Origin: Tannerellaceae bacterium
GTDB lineage: Bacteria > Bacteroidota > Bacteroidia > Bacteroidales > Tannerellaceae
NCBI GenBank assembly: GCA_031276545.1
Contig: JAISMW010000084.1
Coordinates: forward strand, 1 to 49,937
Length of the DNA stretch: 49,937 bases
Reading direction: 5' to 3'
Shown here: positions 1 to 8,812 of the stretch, piece by piece
Layout of the letters: every line of letters starts with the position of its first letter
How positions within the stretch are numbered: the first letter of the stretch is position 1
Translations under genes and position numbers: made by a program
Notes under the pieces: model-generated
Told to the model about the DNA's origin: nothing
The model's database searches: none
The model's input: the letters and a program-made list of their open reading frames with translations, nothing else

Positions 1-400
1 TTCCCCCAAACCACGGGGGGCTTCCCCCAAACCACGGGGGACTTCCCCCAAACCACGGGGGGCTTCCCCCAAACCACGGGGGACTTCCCCCAAACCACGG
101 GGGACTTCCCCCAAGCCGCAGGGGGCTTCCCCCAAGCCACGGGGGACTTCCCCCAAGCCGCAGGGGGGCTTCCCCCAAACCACGGGGGACTTCCCCCAAA
201 CCACGGGGGACTTCCCCCAAGCCGCGGGGGGCTTCCCCCAAACCACGGGGGAGCTCCCCCAAGCCACGGGGGGCTTCCCCCAAGCCGCGGGGGGCTTCCC
301 CCAAGCCACGGGGGACTTCCCCCAAGCCGCAGGGGGGCTTCCCCCAAGCCACGGGGGACTTCCCCCAAGCCACGGGGGGCTTCCCCCAAGCCACGGGGGG
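1..400. repeat. Tandem array, 19 units of about 21 bp, GC-rich hairpin units
   Basis: Nineteen direct units run head to tail with no spacers. Seventeen repeats fall at 21-bp spacing or the equivalent, with two 22-bp units. The first unit reads ttcccccaaaccacgggggg. Each unit pairs CCCCC with GGGGG across a 7-9 nt loop, so each can fold into a hairpin. Variation is confined to a few positions (aaaccac, aagccac, aagccgca, aagccgcg). The array contains no stop triplets in any of six frames, but the two 22-bp units break a fixed frame, so it is not a conserved peptide repeat. It lies beyond the terminator of the SusD gene. The window edge cuts it, so it may be longer, or be the tail of a gene to the left. 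Confidence 0.97.
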
Positions 401-457
401 CTCTTCCCTAAACAAGGGTTCTTACGTCGAACTCACGTTATAGTAGAGTTAAATATG

Positions 458-505
458 GAGAGGCTGCCTTCCCGCGTAAGCAAGTGAAGGCAGCCTCTCT
501 TTCAT
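458..505 (-). terminator. Terminator of the susCD operon
   Basis: A perfect 14-bp inverted repeat (458-471 with 486-499, arms GAGAGGCTGCCTTC and its complement) has a 14-nt loop. It sits about 45 bp past the SusD stop codon. On the minus strand it is followed by an AT-rich stretch (ccatattt) rather than a long T run, so termination may be imperfect. Confidence 0.7.
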
Positions 506-545
506 CATGATCCGTTCTCTTTGGGTATACCCCGAACGTAGGGTA

Positions 546-2156
546 TTAATCGTAGCCGGGGTTTTGGGTTAAATTGAGGTTGCGCTGCAGCTCGTTGGCC
601 GAAAGGGGGAACAGCAGGTGGGCTTCTCTGAATACCTGTCCCCAGGGGTTTTTGGCTCCTACGAAGGGTACGAAGGTGGCTTTGCCCGGCTCCGAATCCG
701 ATGTGACGGGATACATCCGCGTGCGCTGGATGTCGTCGTAGATGCGAAATTCGTAGACCAGTTCCCGCATCCGCTCCATCCATACTTCCCGGATAAAGGC
801 GTCTTTGGACAGGCCGCTCAGATAGGCTTCGATTTCTTCGCCGGGAGTTTGGGTATAAGCCCTGCCCCGCACCGCAGCCAGGTATCGGACGGCTTCGGCG
901 GTGACGCCTTCCGACTGCGCTATCGCTTCGGCTGCAATCAGCAGCACTTCCGCGTAGCGATAGACGGTGAAATCCTTGTCGCAGTTGGCCGTTTCCATGG
1001 CCGCACTTTCCTGATACCACAGATGTGCCGCGGGGGATGCGTTTTCCGGTATTTCGAACACGATGGTTTCTCCATCCTTTTCGTACGTAATGGTGTAGGA
1101 AAAGAACTGATCCTGCGCGGCACGCAAATCTTTCTCCCTGTCGTATACATTCATGTAGGCTTTTACCGGGCGATAACCGCTGTTGGTGATGGAGTATTTG
1201 TATACGCTCCAGGTGGCGGCAATGTTGGGCAGGCTGGTCTGCACGCGGCCGTTGTTTACGGCAATCCCTGTGGCAAATTCCAGATTGTAGATGTATTCGG
1301 GGTCGTTGTCTACTGTGCGGATGACGTTGTAGGCGCTTTTCTCCGGCGTATCGCCATGCTGAATCAGGCGGTGCTTTCCGCTGCGGATTACTTCGCGCGC
1401 TGCGTCGGCAGCCTTGCCGTAACTGTCGGACAGGAGGGGATAGCCGCTCATCTGCAGATACACATGCGCCAGTACCGTGGCCGCCGTATATTTGCCTATC
1501 CGGTGACTGTTCTCGCAGAATGCCACGGCGGGCAGCACGGACACGGCCTCCGTCAGATCTTCCACAATCCGGGCGTATACTTCCGCGGTGGCTGTACGGG
1601 CGGTGTACAGATTATCCAGCGATTCGTAGGGTTCCAGGTGCAGGGGTACGTCGCCGAAGGTTCTTACCAGATAAAAGTAGTTGAATGCGCGGAAGAATTT
1701 TGCTTCGGCCACCAGCGTGGCGGCCGCCTCCGCGTCCATTCCCGGTATCCGGGGGATATACTTGATGGCGGTATTTGCCCGGTTGATATTCTGGTAGGGC
1801 TGATCCCACATCACATCCAGGGCGGCGGAAATATTCTGCGCCGTAATCGAAAGTTTCTGACTGTAGTCGCAAATGATTTCCTGCCCCTTGTATTCATTGT
1901 CGAAGAAACCGGACAGGAATCCGCCGTTGGCGGCCGTCTGCACACCGTAGACTCCTCCGTTGGCAAAGAAGTTGGTAGCTCCCAGGCGGTACAGCGCGTT
2001 GACGGCGCTCAGGCCGTGCGCCGGAGCGGAGAAGTTCTGCTCCATACTCATGCTCGATTTGGGGGTTTCTTCCAGGAAGTCGCCGCACGACGACAGGCAT
2101 CCCAGGCAAGCGATACAGGCCCATCCTGATATTATTATCTTTTTCATCTCATTCAC
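546..2156 (-). CDS. SusD/RagB-family outer-membrane glycan-binding lipoprotein
   Basis: This 536-residue protein is the surface lid and glycan-binding partner of the SusC transporter encoded just upstream. The N-terminus is a lipoprotein signal with lipobox LSSC (Cys24), followed by GDFLEETP, a typical mature SusD start. The body has the SusD TPR-like segments (for example AEAKFFRAFNYFYLVRTFGD near residues 150-170, RYAEVLLIAAEA in the C-terminal half), and the protein ends in NLTQNPGY, the usual SusD ending. The start codon lies 9 bp after the SusC stop, so the two are translated together. A second ATG three codons inside (2147, MKKIII) is an equally good start. The substrate cannot be read from this protein; the operon suggests alpha-mannosides. 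Confidence 0.95.
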   Translation of the reverse strand: MNEMKKIIISGWACIACLGCLSSCGDFLEETPKSSMSMEQNFSAPAHGLSAVNALYRLGATNFFANGGVYGVQTAANGGFLSGFFDNEYKGQEIICDYSQKLSITAQNISAALDVMWDQPYQNINRANTAIKYIPRIPGMDAEAAATLVAEAKFFRAFNYFYLVRTFGDVPLHLEPYESLDNLYTARTATAEVYARIVEDLTEAVSVLPAVAFCENSHRIGKYTAATVLAHVYLQMSGYPLLSDSYGKAADAAREVIRSGKHRLIQHGDTPEKSAYNVIRTVDNDPEYIYNLEFATGIAVNNGRVQTSLPNIAATWSVYKYSITNSGYRPVKAYMNVYDREKDLRAAQDQFFSYTITYEKDGETIVFEIPENASPAAHLWYQESAAMETANCDKDFTVYRYAEVLLIAAEAIAQSEGVTAEAVRYLAAVRGRAYTQTPGEEIEAYLSGLSKDAFIREVWMERMRELVYEFRIYDDIQRTRMYPVTSDSEPGKATFVPFVGAKNPWGQVFREAHLLFPLSANELQRNLNLTQNPGYD

Positions 2157-2165
2157 TGTTTTAAA

Positions 2166-5100
2166 TTAAAATGTAAGGTTTACGCCCAGCACCCATGTGC
2201 GGGGTTTCGGGTATTGATAGAAGAACACGTTTTGCCCCCATTGATTGCTTCCCTGGGAAGTTCCTTCGGGGTCTATTCCCTGAAAGTCTTTCGAGTGTAG
2301 CACAAAGCCGTTGTTCACACTTGCGTAGAAGCGGAGCGCGGACAGTTTCAGGGCTGCGGCGGTTTTCTTCCCGAAGGTATATCCGAGCTGAATATTGTTT
2401 GCGCGCAGATAGGAACCGTCGCATACCCAGCGGGAGTCGAGCTGCGAACTCTGTCCGGAGAGGTTGTAATTCCGGATAGCCTGCACCATCGTATGGGGAT
2501 TCGTGCCGTTGTAGCCTTCGGTGAGGATTGTTTTCAGTCCGTTGCCCAGCGCGAAGCGGTCTTCCGCCGAGTGGTAATACTGCTGCAATACGTCTACGCC
2601 CAGTACGAACTGGAGGTCTACCGTCAGATCCAGGTTTTTGTAGGAGAAGCTGTTGATGAAACTGCCGGTAAGGTCGGGAATACCTTTTCCGAGGATCTGC
2701 TTTTCCTTCGAGCGTTTGGCCTGTCCCACGCGCGCTCCGGCGGCTTTTGCGGCATCTTCTTCCTCCTGCGTCCATACGCCCAGGCGTTCGTATCCCCAGA
2801 AGGAACTCAGGGATTCTCCCACCCGCAGGATGATGTTGCTGCCCGACACAAAGCTGGGGCCGGGGAGAATATCCTCGTCGTTTTCGCCCAGTTTTTCGAT
2901 TCGGCTCTTATTGTAATTCAGATTGAGGGTAGACAGCCACTGAAAATCCTTCGACCGCAGGTTGACCGTATTCAGCATAAAGTCGACGCCCCGGTTGGAC
3001 ACTTCGCCGATGTTGTCCATCACCGTACTGTAGCCGGTGGCATGGGGTACGGGACGGTCCAGCAGGAGGTCTTGCGTGAATTTATAATAATACGATACGT
3101 CGAAATTCATACGGTTGCCGAACAGGTTCAGGTTCAGCCCGACGTCGAACTGGTTCGCTTTCTCCCATTTTAAATCCGGATTGGCCAGACGGCCGGCATA
3201 AGCGGTGGACTGACGCTGGTCGTTGATCAGCGCCGTACCGGACGTCACTATGGCCAGCGAGCGGTAGGAGCCTATTTCGGAATTTCCGGTGACGCCGTAG
3301 CTGGCATGCAGCTTAAGTTGACTGATGGCGGAAGCGTCTTCCATGAATCCTTCGTTGGAGATGAGCCATCCCAGTCCGACGGAGGGGAAGAAGGCGTATT
3401 TATGGTTTTTCCCGAACTTGGACGATCCGTCCATGCGTCCTGTGACGGTGGCCATATACCGGTCATTGTACGTATAGGCTCCCCGCAGGAAATAGGAGTT
3501 CATGCTCCAGTTCGTCCAGTCCGACGAGGGCGCTCCGGGATCGGTGGCCACTCCGAGGTTGTTGTACCCGAAGAAATTGTCCGTAAAGCCTCTGACGGCA
3601 ATGCTCATCGTGCTTTCCGTTCGCCTTTGCCAGGAGAGTCCCGCCATGGCGTGGATCCGGTGTTTTCCTTCCACTCTGTTGTAGGTAAGATAGGTTTCTT
3701 CCTGCCAGTAGAGAATCTGCGCATCGCTCATATAGGCATATCCGTTGGGCGCCGAAATATTAATCAGGTCGTTGGTATAATATTCCTTGAACTTCCTCAG
3801 ATGAGCGTCCACGCCGAACTGTGTTTTCAGGTCGAAGCCCGGAGCCAGGTGGAAGGTCAGGGCTGCGTTTCCGAATATTTGCGTCCGGTAGCGCATCCGT
3901 TCCTGGTTTTCCAGCAAATGTACCGGGTTGGCGATGGCCTCGAAGGTAAAATCGTTGGTCGACTGCGAATTTACCCAGCTTCCGTCCGCCCATTTTACGG
4001 GGAAAATCGGAGGCATCTCGATCATGGTGCGGCGGGCTACCTGGCTGCCTCCGCCTTCGTCGGTGTCGTTCTGCCAGGTATGATTCACCAGGAGATTGAC
4101 GCCGGTAGACAGCCAGCTTATCGGTTTGGCGTCGTACGTCAGCTTGGCATTGACGCGTTTCATAAAGGTGTTGTTCATCACGCCCTGCTGGTCGGTATAG
4201 TTCAGGAATGCGCCTACCGAAGAGTTTTTGCCTCCCTGCTGAATGGAGAGCTGATGGCTGTGCGACAGCGCGGAGCGCGTAGCCTCGTCCTGCCAGTCGG
4301 TATCATACAGCGGATGGCCGTTTGCATCGAACAGGCGGGGGTCGTCTACCGTGAACTGCTGCGTGCCGCCGTACCATTTCCGGTTGTTTTCGTAGGCGAT
4401 GTGCATGGCTTCCATAAATTCCGCGGCGTTCATCACGTCCATTTTCGAGACCGGCGTCGCCACGCTTACGTGGCCGCTGTACCCAATTTGGACGCCTTCG
4501 CCCTGTATTCCACGCCGGGTGGTGACCATCAGCACACCGTTTGCTCCGCGGGCTCCGTAGATGGCGGTGGCCGAAGCATCCTTGAGGACTTCTATCCGCT
4601 CGACGTCGTTGGGATTGAGAAACTCAAATTCTTCCATGACCACCCCGTCCACCACGTAGAGCGGATTGGAGGAGGAGTTGATGGTGCCGATCCCGCGGAT
4701 AATCACGCGCGAGGCGCCTCCGGGCTGTCCGGAATTGGTAAAGATATTCACTCCGGAGGCTTTTCCCTTGAGGCCGGCCAGGGCGTTGAAGGAAGAACTC
4801 CGGAGGATATCGTCGGCCGTAGCCACGGCAATGGAGCCGGTAACGTCCGACTTGCGCTGGGTACCGTATCCCACCACGACTACTTCTTCGAGCGCCAGAT
4901 GGTCTTCCTTCAGGATGATGTTGATAAGCGTTTGCCCTGCCACCGGAATTTCCTGCGTCAGATACCCGATATAGGATATTTGCAGCACGGCCGCTTCCGG
5001 CACTCCGGACAGCGTATAGCGGCCGTCGTAATCGGTGGTAACGCCCGTTGCGGCGTTCTTCACGATGACATTCGCTCCGATAAGCGGTTCGCCGCCGGAG

Positions 5101-5270
5101 CCGGTCACGATCCCTGTCACTGTTTTTCCCTGTTGTGTAACGAATGAAACGGCATTTCCGGCCGGTATGGCCTCTGCCTGTTTTTCCGCAGCAAACGAAT
5201 AGACGGTCGATAAGAAAAGGAAATAAACCGAATTTCGTATGACTTGCAGAATTGTCTGTTCTTTTGTCAT
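2166..5270 (-). CDS. SusC/RagA-family TonB-dependent glycan transporter
   Basis: This 1034-residue protein is a full-length SusC-type outer-membrane barrel that imports oligosaccharides with TonB energy. Residues about 1-28 form a signal peptide. A carboxypeptidase-regulatory-like domain (about 50-125, GEPLIGANVIVKNAATGV) follows, then the conserved EEVVVVGYGTQRKSDVTGSI stretch that starts the plug. The plug carries the family signature DVERIEVLKDASATAIYGAR and GVLMVTTRRG. The C-terminus ends in the aromatic LGVNLTF expected of a beta-barrel. SusD follows 9 bp later and the GH38-like gene lies 180 bp upstream. A plus-strand promoter box overlaps the start codon, which suggests antisense control. 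Confidence 0.97.
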   Translation of the reverse strand: MTKEQTILQVIRNSVYFLFLSTVYSFAAEKQAEAIPAGNAVSFVTQQGKTVTGIVTGSGGEPLIGANVIVKNAATGVTTDYDGRYTLSGVPEAAVLQISYIGYLTQEIPVAGQTLINIILKEDHLALEEVVVVGYGTQRKSDVTGSIAVATADDILRSSSFNALAGLKGKASGVNIFTNSGQPGGASRVIIRGIGTINSSSNPLYVVDGVVMEEFEFLNPNDVERIEVLKDASATAIYGARGANGVLMVTTRRGIQGEGVQIGYSGHVSVATPVSKMDVMNAAEFMEAMHIAYENNRKWYGGTQQFTVDDPRLFDANGHPLYDTDWQDEATRSALSHSHQLSIQQGGKNSSVGAFLNYTDQQGVMNNTFMKRVNAKLTYDAKPISWLSTGVNLLVNHTWQNDTDEGGGSQVARRTMIEMPPIFPVKWADGSWVNSQSTNDFTFEAIANPVHLLENQERMRYRTQIFGNAALTFHLAPGFDLKTQFGVDAHLRKFKEYYTNDLINISAPNGYAYMSDAQILYWQEETYLTYNRVEGKHRIHAMAGLSWQRRTESTMSIAVRGFTDNFFGYNNLGVATDPGAPSSDWTNWSMNSYFLRGAYTYNDRYMATVTGRMDGSSKFGKNHKYAFFPSVGLGWLISNEGFMEDASAISQLKLHASYGVTGNSEIGSYRSLAIVTSGTALINDQRQSTAYAGRLANPDLKWEKANQFDVGLNLNLFGNRMNFDVSYYYKFTQDLLLDRPVPHATGYSTVMDNIGEVSNRGVDFMLNTVNLRSKDFQWLSTLNLNYNKSRIEKLGENDEDILPGPSFVSGSNIILRVGESLSSFWGYERLGVWTQEEEDAAKAAGARVGQAKRSKEKQILGKGIPDLTGSFINSFSYKNLDLTVDLQFVLGVDVLQQYYHSAEDRFALGNGLKTILTEGYNGTNPHTMVQAIRNYNLSGQSSQLDSRWVCDGSYLRANNIQLGYTFGKKTAAALKLSALRFYASVNNGFVLHSKDFQGIDPEGTSQGSNQWGQNVFFYQYPKPRTWVLGVNLTF

Positions 5271-5277
5271 AACTTTG
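5270..5277 (+). promoter_or_regulatory. Plus-strand -7 box TAACTTTG over the susC start
   Basis: This matches the Bacteroidota TAnnTTTG consensus exactly. Possible -33 TTG triplets lie at 5244-5246 and 5252-5254, neither at the ideal distance. It would drive the antisense RNA described at 5281-5365. Confidence 0.4.
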
Positions 5278-5280
5278 TAT

Positions 5281-5365
5281 TTGAATTTTAATGAATACTT
5301 GATTCTTTGTAATCTGGTGTAAATTCAGTCCGGCGAGTGTTGCTGCACTTTCCGGACTTTTTTTG
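5281..5365 (+). ncRNA. Possible cis-antisense small RNA opposite the susC leader (DonS-like)
   Basis: On the plus strand a Bacteroidota -7 box, TAACTTTG, lies at 5270-5277, directly over the susC start codon. About 50 bp further on is a terminator hairpin: AGTCCGG at 5327-5333 pairs with CCGGACT at 5352-5358, with an inner AGTG/CACT pairing, followed by seven T. No plus-strand protein gene is present. The predicted RNA of about 80 nt would be complementary to the susC 5' leader. This is the arrangement known for DonS-type RNAs that repress glycan-utilisation loci in Bacteroides. Assignment rests on architecture alone; no sequence family match was tested. Confidence 0.45.
5327..5365 (+). terminator. 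Rho-independent terminator on the plus strand in the susC leader
   Basis: A seven-pair outer stem (AGTCCGG/CCGGACT) and a four-pair inner stem (AGTG/CACT) are followed by a run of seven T. The T run is on the plus strand, so it suits a transcript running antisense to susC. As minus-strand RNA the same bases make a stem in the susC leader. Confidence 0.6.
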
Positions 5366-5450
5366 TCTGTCTTTCTTTTTTCTATTCCATAGGCATTCTC
5401 CTGTTTAAGGGTTCCACAATTCTGTTTGTTGTCATATATCCCGGCAGCAT

Positions 5451-8348
5451 CTACCAGGTGAGTTTGATGAATTTATTTTCGAGCGGACTGAATACGGGCG
5501 CTTCGCTGCCGGCGGGCAGGGGATAGCCCAGGGCGTCGCAGGCCGTGAGGCTCCGTATCTTCAGGATGTCGGATTCGATCTGCAGGGATGTTTCCTTTCC
5601 GCCTGTTTCTCTCATCTGCATCAGTACGGCGTTCTCTCCCTCGAGGGGGCGCATGTTGACGAGCAGGAGATTGGGCTGCCGCACGGTCAGGATGGAGGCC
5701 GGCTGCAGCGGAGCGGCCGGCGCCTCTCCTTTGGGCAGCACGCGCGTGAGCAGGGGTATGCGGTTTTCCTGTGCGAAGCGGACGGCGCAGGCGTCGGAGT
5801 TGTCGCCGGAAGAACCGATGAAGTAGCTCCACTGCAATTCGCCCATCTGATCGGCATTGAAATTGGTGACCCAGTAATTGTTCATCGGCCACGAGTACAT
5901 GGCGGTAGACTGCGGCGTGGCTCCCGCCGTGTAGCGGCCGGTGTTGATGTCGCCGAACTGCATCAGGGGTATTTCGCGGCTGCCCACGATCACTTGCCAT
6001 TCGCTGTTCCGTGCGGCGGCAAAGTTCTGCACGGTATACCAGTCGTTGGACGATCCGGGAATCTGGTCTACGCCCGCCTCTATCGTACCGCCCGGCACAT
6101 CCGTGTATATTTTTCCGCCCTCGACTTCGAAGGGGAAGGCGATGTAGACGGCTTCGGGATCGGTGACGGCCTTCTTGCGCAGGCTGTACACGATGCCGAT
6201 TTTCTTTTCGGCATGGAAGAAGCGGTATTCCACCATCAGGTTGTCGGGCTCCCGTCCGGCCACGGTTTCTCCGCGAAAGCGGTAGGTGTCCCAGATGGCG
6301 CCCTGCTCGTACTGCTCGAAGCGGATGCGTTCCGGCGGGCGGCGGATGAACTGGGGCTTGCGGTATAGCTCCATCGGGCGGCGGCTGTCTATGATCTCGT
6401 AGATAAACTCGCCCAGCTCCCAGGGGGCGGAGGAGGCTGTCAACGGTTTATTGAGTTCCTTGTCGTACAAGCGGCTTATGCTGCCTTTGCGGAGGTTGAA
6501 CTCCGCCCGGTACCAGTTGTTTTCCACGACGGGACGGCTCAGTTCGGCCGATCGCAAGGCGGGTTTGCGCGCTTCGTCTTTTACGTGGATGTAATACTGG
6601 GCATATCCCGTAGCCGGTACGTTTTCGCAGTAGAACGACCAGTAGGTTCCGTCCGAGCGGGTGGCGCCGGGCTGTGCCGGGATGGCGCGTCCCCGGGCGT
6701 CGGTGATTTCAAAATCCCTGTCGCGCGGAAGGATCTGATGGTCTATATAGGCATTGGCTATGCCGCTGTAACTCCAGTTCAGGGCGTTGAACACCACAAT
6801 CGACGGCGTTGCCGCCTTCGGGATATAGGTTTGCAGCAGTCCCATGGCCACTTCGCCGGTCATTCCCGAACGTCGCAGGGCTTCCCAGGCATACGACTGC
6901 TTGAGGGAACGCTGTTCCCAGGTGTCCTTTCCGTAGGGGTTCCGGACACTTTGGCTGAAGCCGAACGTATGTTCGTCGTAAAAGAGCAGCGCTTTGTTTA
7001 TTTCGGCGATTTGTTCGTCTACATTGTCCGGCAGGGAAGCTCCCAGCATTTTGGCGAACGACAGGCCGGCCTGCGTCGCGATCACATCCGAATGGGTGAT
7101 GCGCGAAACGGCCGCCTCGCGCGCTCCGGAGGCGAATCCGTCGGTCCACCAGTCGGGCCAGGCTCCGCGGATGGTTTCTATGCTGCCGGCGTATTTTTCT
7201 TCCACCTCTTTGATGAAATCGGCGGATACGGCGGTGCGCAGTTTCGGCCATTCGTATTTTTCGTTCCACTGCATCACCATGTCGCAGCTTCGGGTGGAAG
7301 GCGGAGAATTGTCGGTATGGTAGCCGGAATGTTGGATGGCCAGTATGTCGTATGGATAGTCTTTGACCGCCAGTTCGTCCAGATAGTTCAGTACCTTCTG
7401 TTCGAAGAGTTCGAAATCGCCGGTATGTACCCCGAACATATTTCCCGTATGGTAATGCTCGGCACGGTAGGTGAGGATTTTCTTTCCCGAAGGGGATTCC
7501 CACCAAAAGACGGTCGGTTTGTCGAAGCAGATCAGGGCGCGGTGTCCGTGGGTACCCATCGTGACGTATTTGACGCCCAGATCGTGAAAGTATTCGCTGA
7601 AGCACCATCCGATGCCGTTCACGTCGTTCTGCATGGCCACTTCCGTCTTCAGGCCGGATTGGCGGAACTGCTTCAGGGGATACAGGGAGGCGGCCAGCGT
7701 CTGCTCGTCGGGCAGTTCGTCGAAATTGAGGTACATCGCCGTCAGTTCGATACGCCCCTCTCCCACCCGTTGCTTCAGGCGTGCGATCTGTGCGGCCGGC
7801 CGGCTTTTCAGGTATTCGCTCACAGCCCACGAGGTTTCGCATACCCAGCGAAACCGGGCGTATTCCGGATAACTGTCCGTGGCGTCGCAATAGTCCAGCG
7901 CATAGTCGATGTAGCGCAGTTGCTCGGCCAGGATTTCCATCTGCGAACGGGTATAGCCGATATCCGTATGCGTATGCTGCACGAAGTTCATTTGCCAATG
8001 GCGAACGGAATGCAGGGATACCGGCACGACGGCTTGTCTGTTGCCGCAGGTCACCGTCAGATTGATTTGACGGGGAGTGTCCACCGGATCGATTTCGAGC
8101 AGGAAACGGTTCTCGCCGGTTTCCAGTTTCTCTTTTCTTGTACGTCCGTTCCAGGCCAGCACGGCTGAGGCCGGCAGGCCGGGATGCGTTACGGTGAGCT
8201 GTATTTTCTGCAGCCTTCCGTTTTTTGCCTTATAGAGGGCAGGCAACTGATGCGCTTCCGCTCTCAGGGAAGTATCCGGTCTGTTTTGCGCATTCGGCGC
8301 GATGCAGACAGAGAGGAAGCAAAATAAAAGTATAATCCTTGCTTTCAT
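5451..8348 (-). CDS. GH38-like secreted alpha-mannosidase
   Basis: This 965-residue protein likely cleaves alpha-mannosyl linkages in the periplasm or at the surface. A signal peptide ends near APNAQ (residues 17-21). The catalytic N-domain starts with NFVQHTHTDIGYTRSQ, where H125 and D129 match the zinc-binding HxHxD motif of GH38. MQNDVNGIGW follows, with D242 as the likely nucleophile. A long beta-rich C-terminal region (about 520-965) matches the layout of GH38 enzymes. The sequence is distant from classical eukaryotic-type GH38 enzymes, so linkage specificity is not assigned. It lies within a mannose-type operon between the permease and susC, 180 bp from the latter. Confidence 0.82.
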   Translation of the reverse strand: MKARIILLFCFLSVCIAPNAQNRPDTSLRAEAHQLPALYKAKNGRLQKIQLTVTHPGLPASAVLAWNGRTRKEKLETGENRFLLEIDPVDTPRQINLTVTCGNRQAVVPVSLHSVRHWQMNFVQHTHTDIGYTRSQMEILAEQLRYIDYALDYCDATDSYPEYARFRWVCETSWAVSEYLKSRPAAQIARLKQRVGEGRIELTAMYLNFDELPDEQTLAASLYPLKQFRQSGLKTEVAMQNDVNGIGWCFSEYFHDLGVKYVTMGTHGHRALICFDKPTVFWWESPSGKKILTYRAEHYHTGNMFGVHTGDFELFEQKVLNYLDELAVKDYPYDILAIQHSGYHTDNSPPSTRSCDMVMQWNEKYEWPKLRTAVSADFIKEVEEKYAGSIETIRGAWPDWWTDGFASGAREAAVSRITHSDVIATQAGLSFAKMLGASLPDNVDEQIAEINKALLFYDEHTFGFSQSVRNPYGKDTWEQRSLKQSYAWEALRRSGMTGEVAMGLLQTYIPKAATPSIVVFNALNWSYSGIANAYIDHQILPRDRDFEITDARGRAIPAQPGATRSDGTYWSFYCENVPATGYAQYYIHVKDEARKPALRSAELSRPVVENNWYRAEFNLRKGSISRLYDKELNKPLTASSAPWELGEFIYEIIDSRRPMELYRKPQFIRRPPERIRFEQYEQGAIWDTYRFRGETVAGREPDNLMVEYRFFHAEKKIGIVYSLRKKAVTDPEAVYIAFPFEVEGGKIYTDVPGGTIEAGVDQIPGSSNDWYTVQNFAAARNSEWQVIVGSREIPLMQFGDINTGRYTAGATPQSTAMYSWPMNNYWVTNFNADQMGELQWSYFIGSSGDNSDACAVRFAQENRIPLLTRVLPKGEAPAAPLQPASILTVRQPNLLLVNMRPLEGENAVLMQMRETGGKETSLQIESDILKIRSLTACDALGYPLPAGSEAPVFSPLENKFIKLTW

Positions 8349-8407
8349 AATTCATTCTGTTATTGTATCTTCTAATCATATTATTTCACTTTGAAGCGTT
8401 TTCGGAC

Positions 8408-8812
8408 GCTCTGATCCACTATGTGAATCGCTCCGGTTCCGGTTGGCGCCGGTCTGATCCATCACGTGGATCACTCCGGTTCCAGTTGGGGACGGTCTGA
8501 TCCATCACGTGGATCACTCCGGTTCCAGTTGGGGACGGTATGATCCACCACGTGGATCACTCCGGTTCCAGTTGGGGACGGTCTGATCCATCACGTGGAT
8601 CACTCCGGTTCCATTTTGTGACGGTCTGATCCATCACGTGGATCACTCCGGTTCCAGTTGGGGATGGTCTGATCCACCACGTGATCACTCCGATTCCAGT
8701 TGGGGACGGTCTGATCCACCACATGGATCACTCCGGTTCCATTTTGTGACGGTCTGATCCACCACATGGATCACTCCGGTTCCATTTTGTACCGCTCTGA
8801 TCCGCGTGATGG
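8408..8812. repeat. Tandem array, about 9 units of 43 bp with internal palindrome
   Basis: About nine direct repeats of 43 bp lie between the permease and the GH38-like gene, flanked by degenerate half-units. Each contains the inverted repeat gatccatcacgtggatc (GATCCA pairing with TGGATC). Units differ mainly in their last third, gttccagttggggac against gttccattttgtgac, and one unit lacks a base or two. The right end of the array is read as the final codons of the permease on the minus strand. The rest, 8349-8727, is non-coding. Confidence 0.96.

Noticed and set aside
1..400. CRISPR array
   Set aside because: Units are contiguous with no unique spacers, and no cas genes are near.
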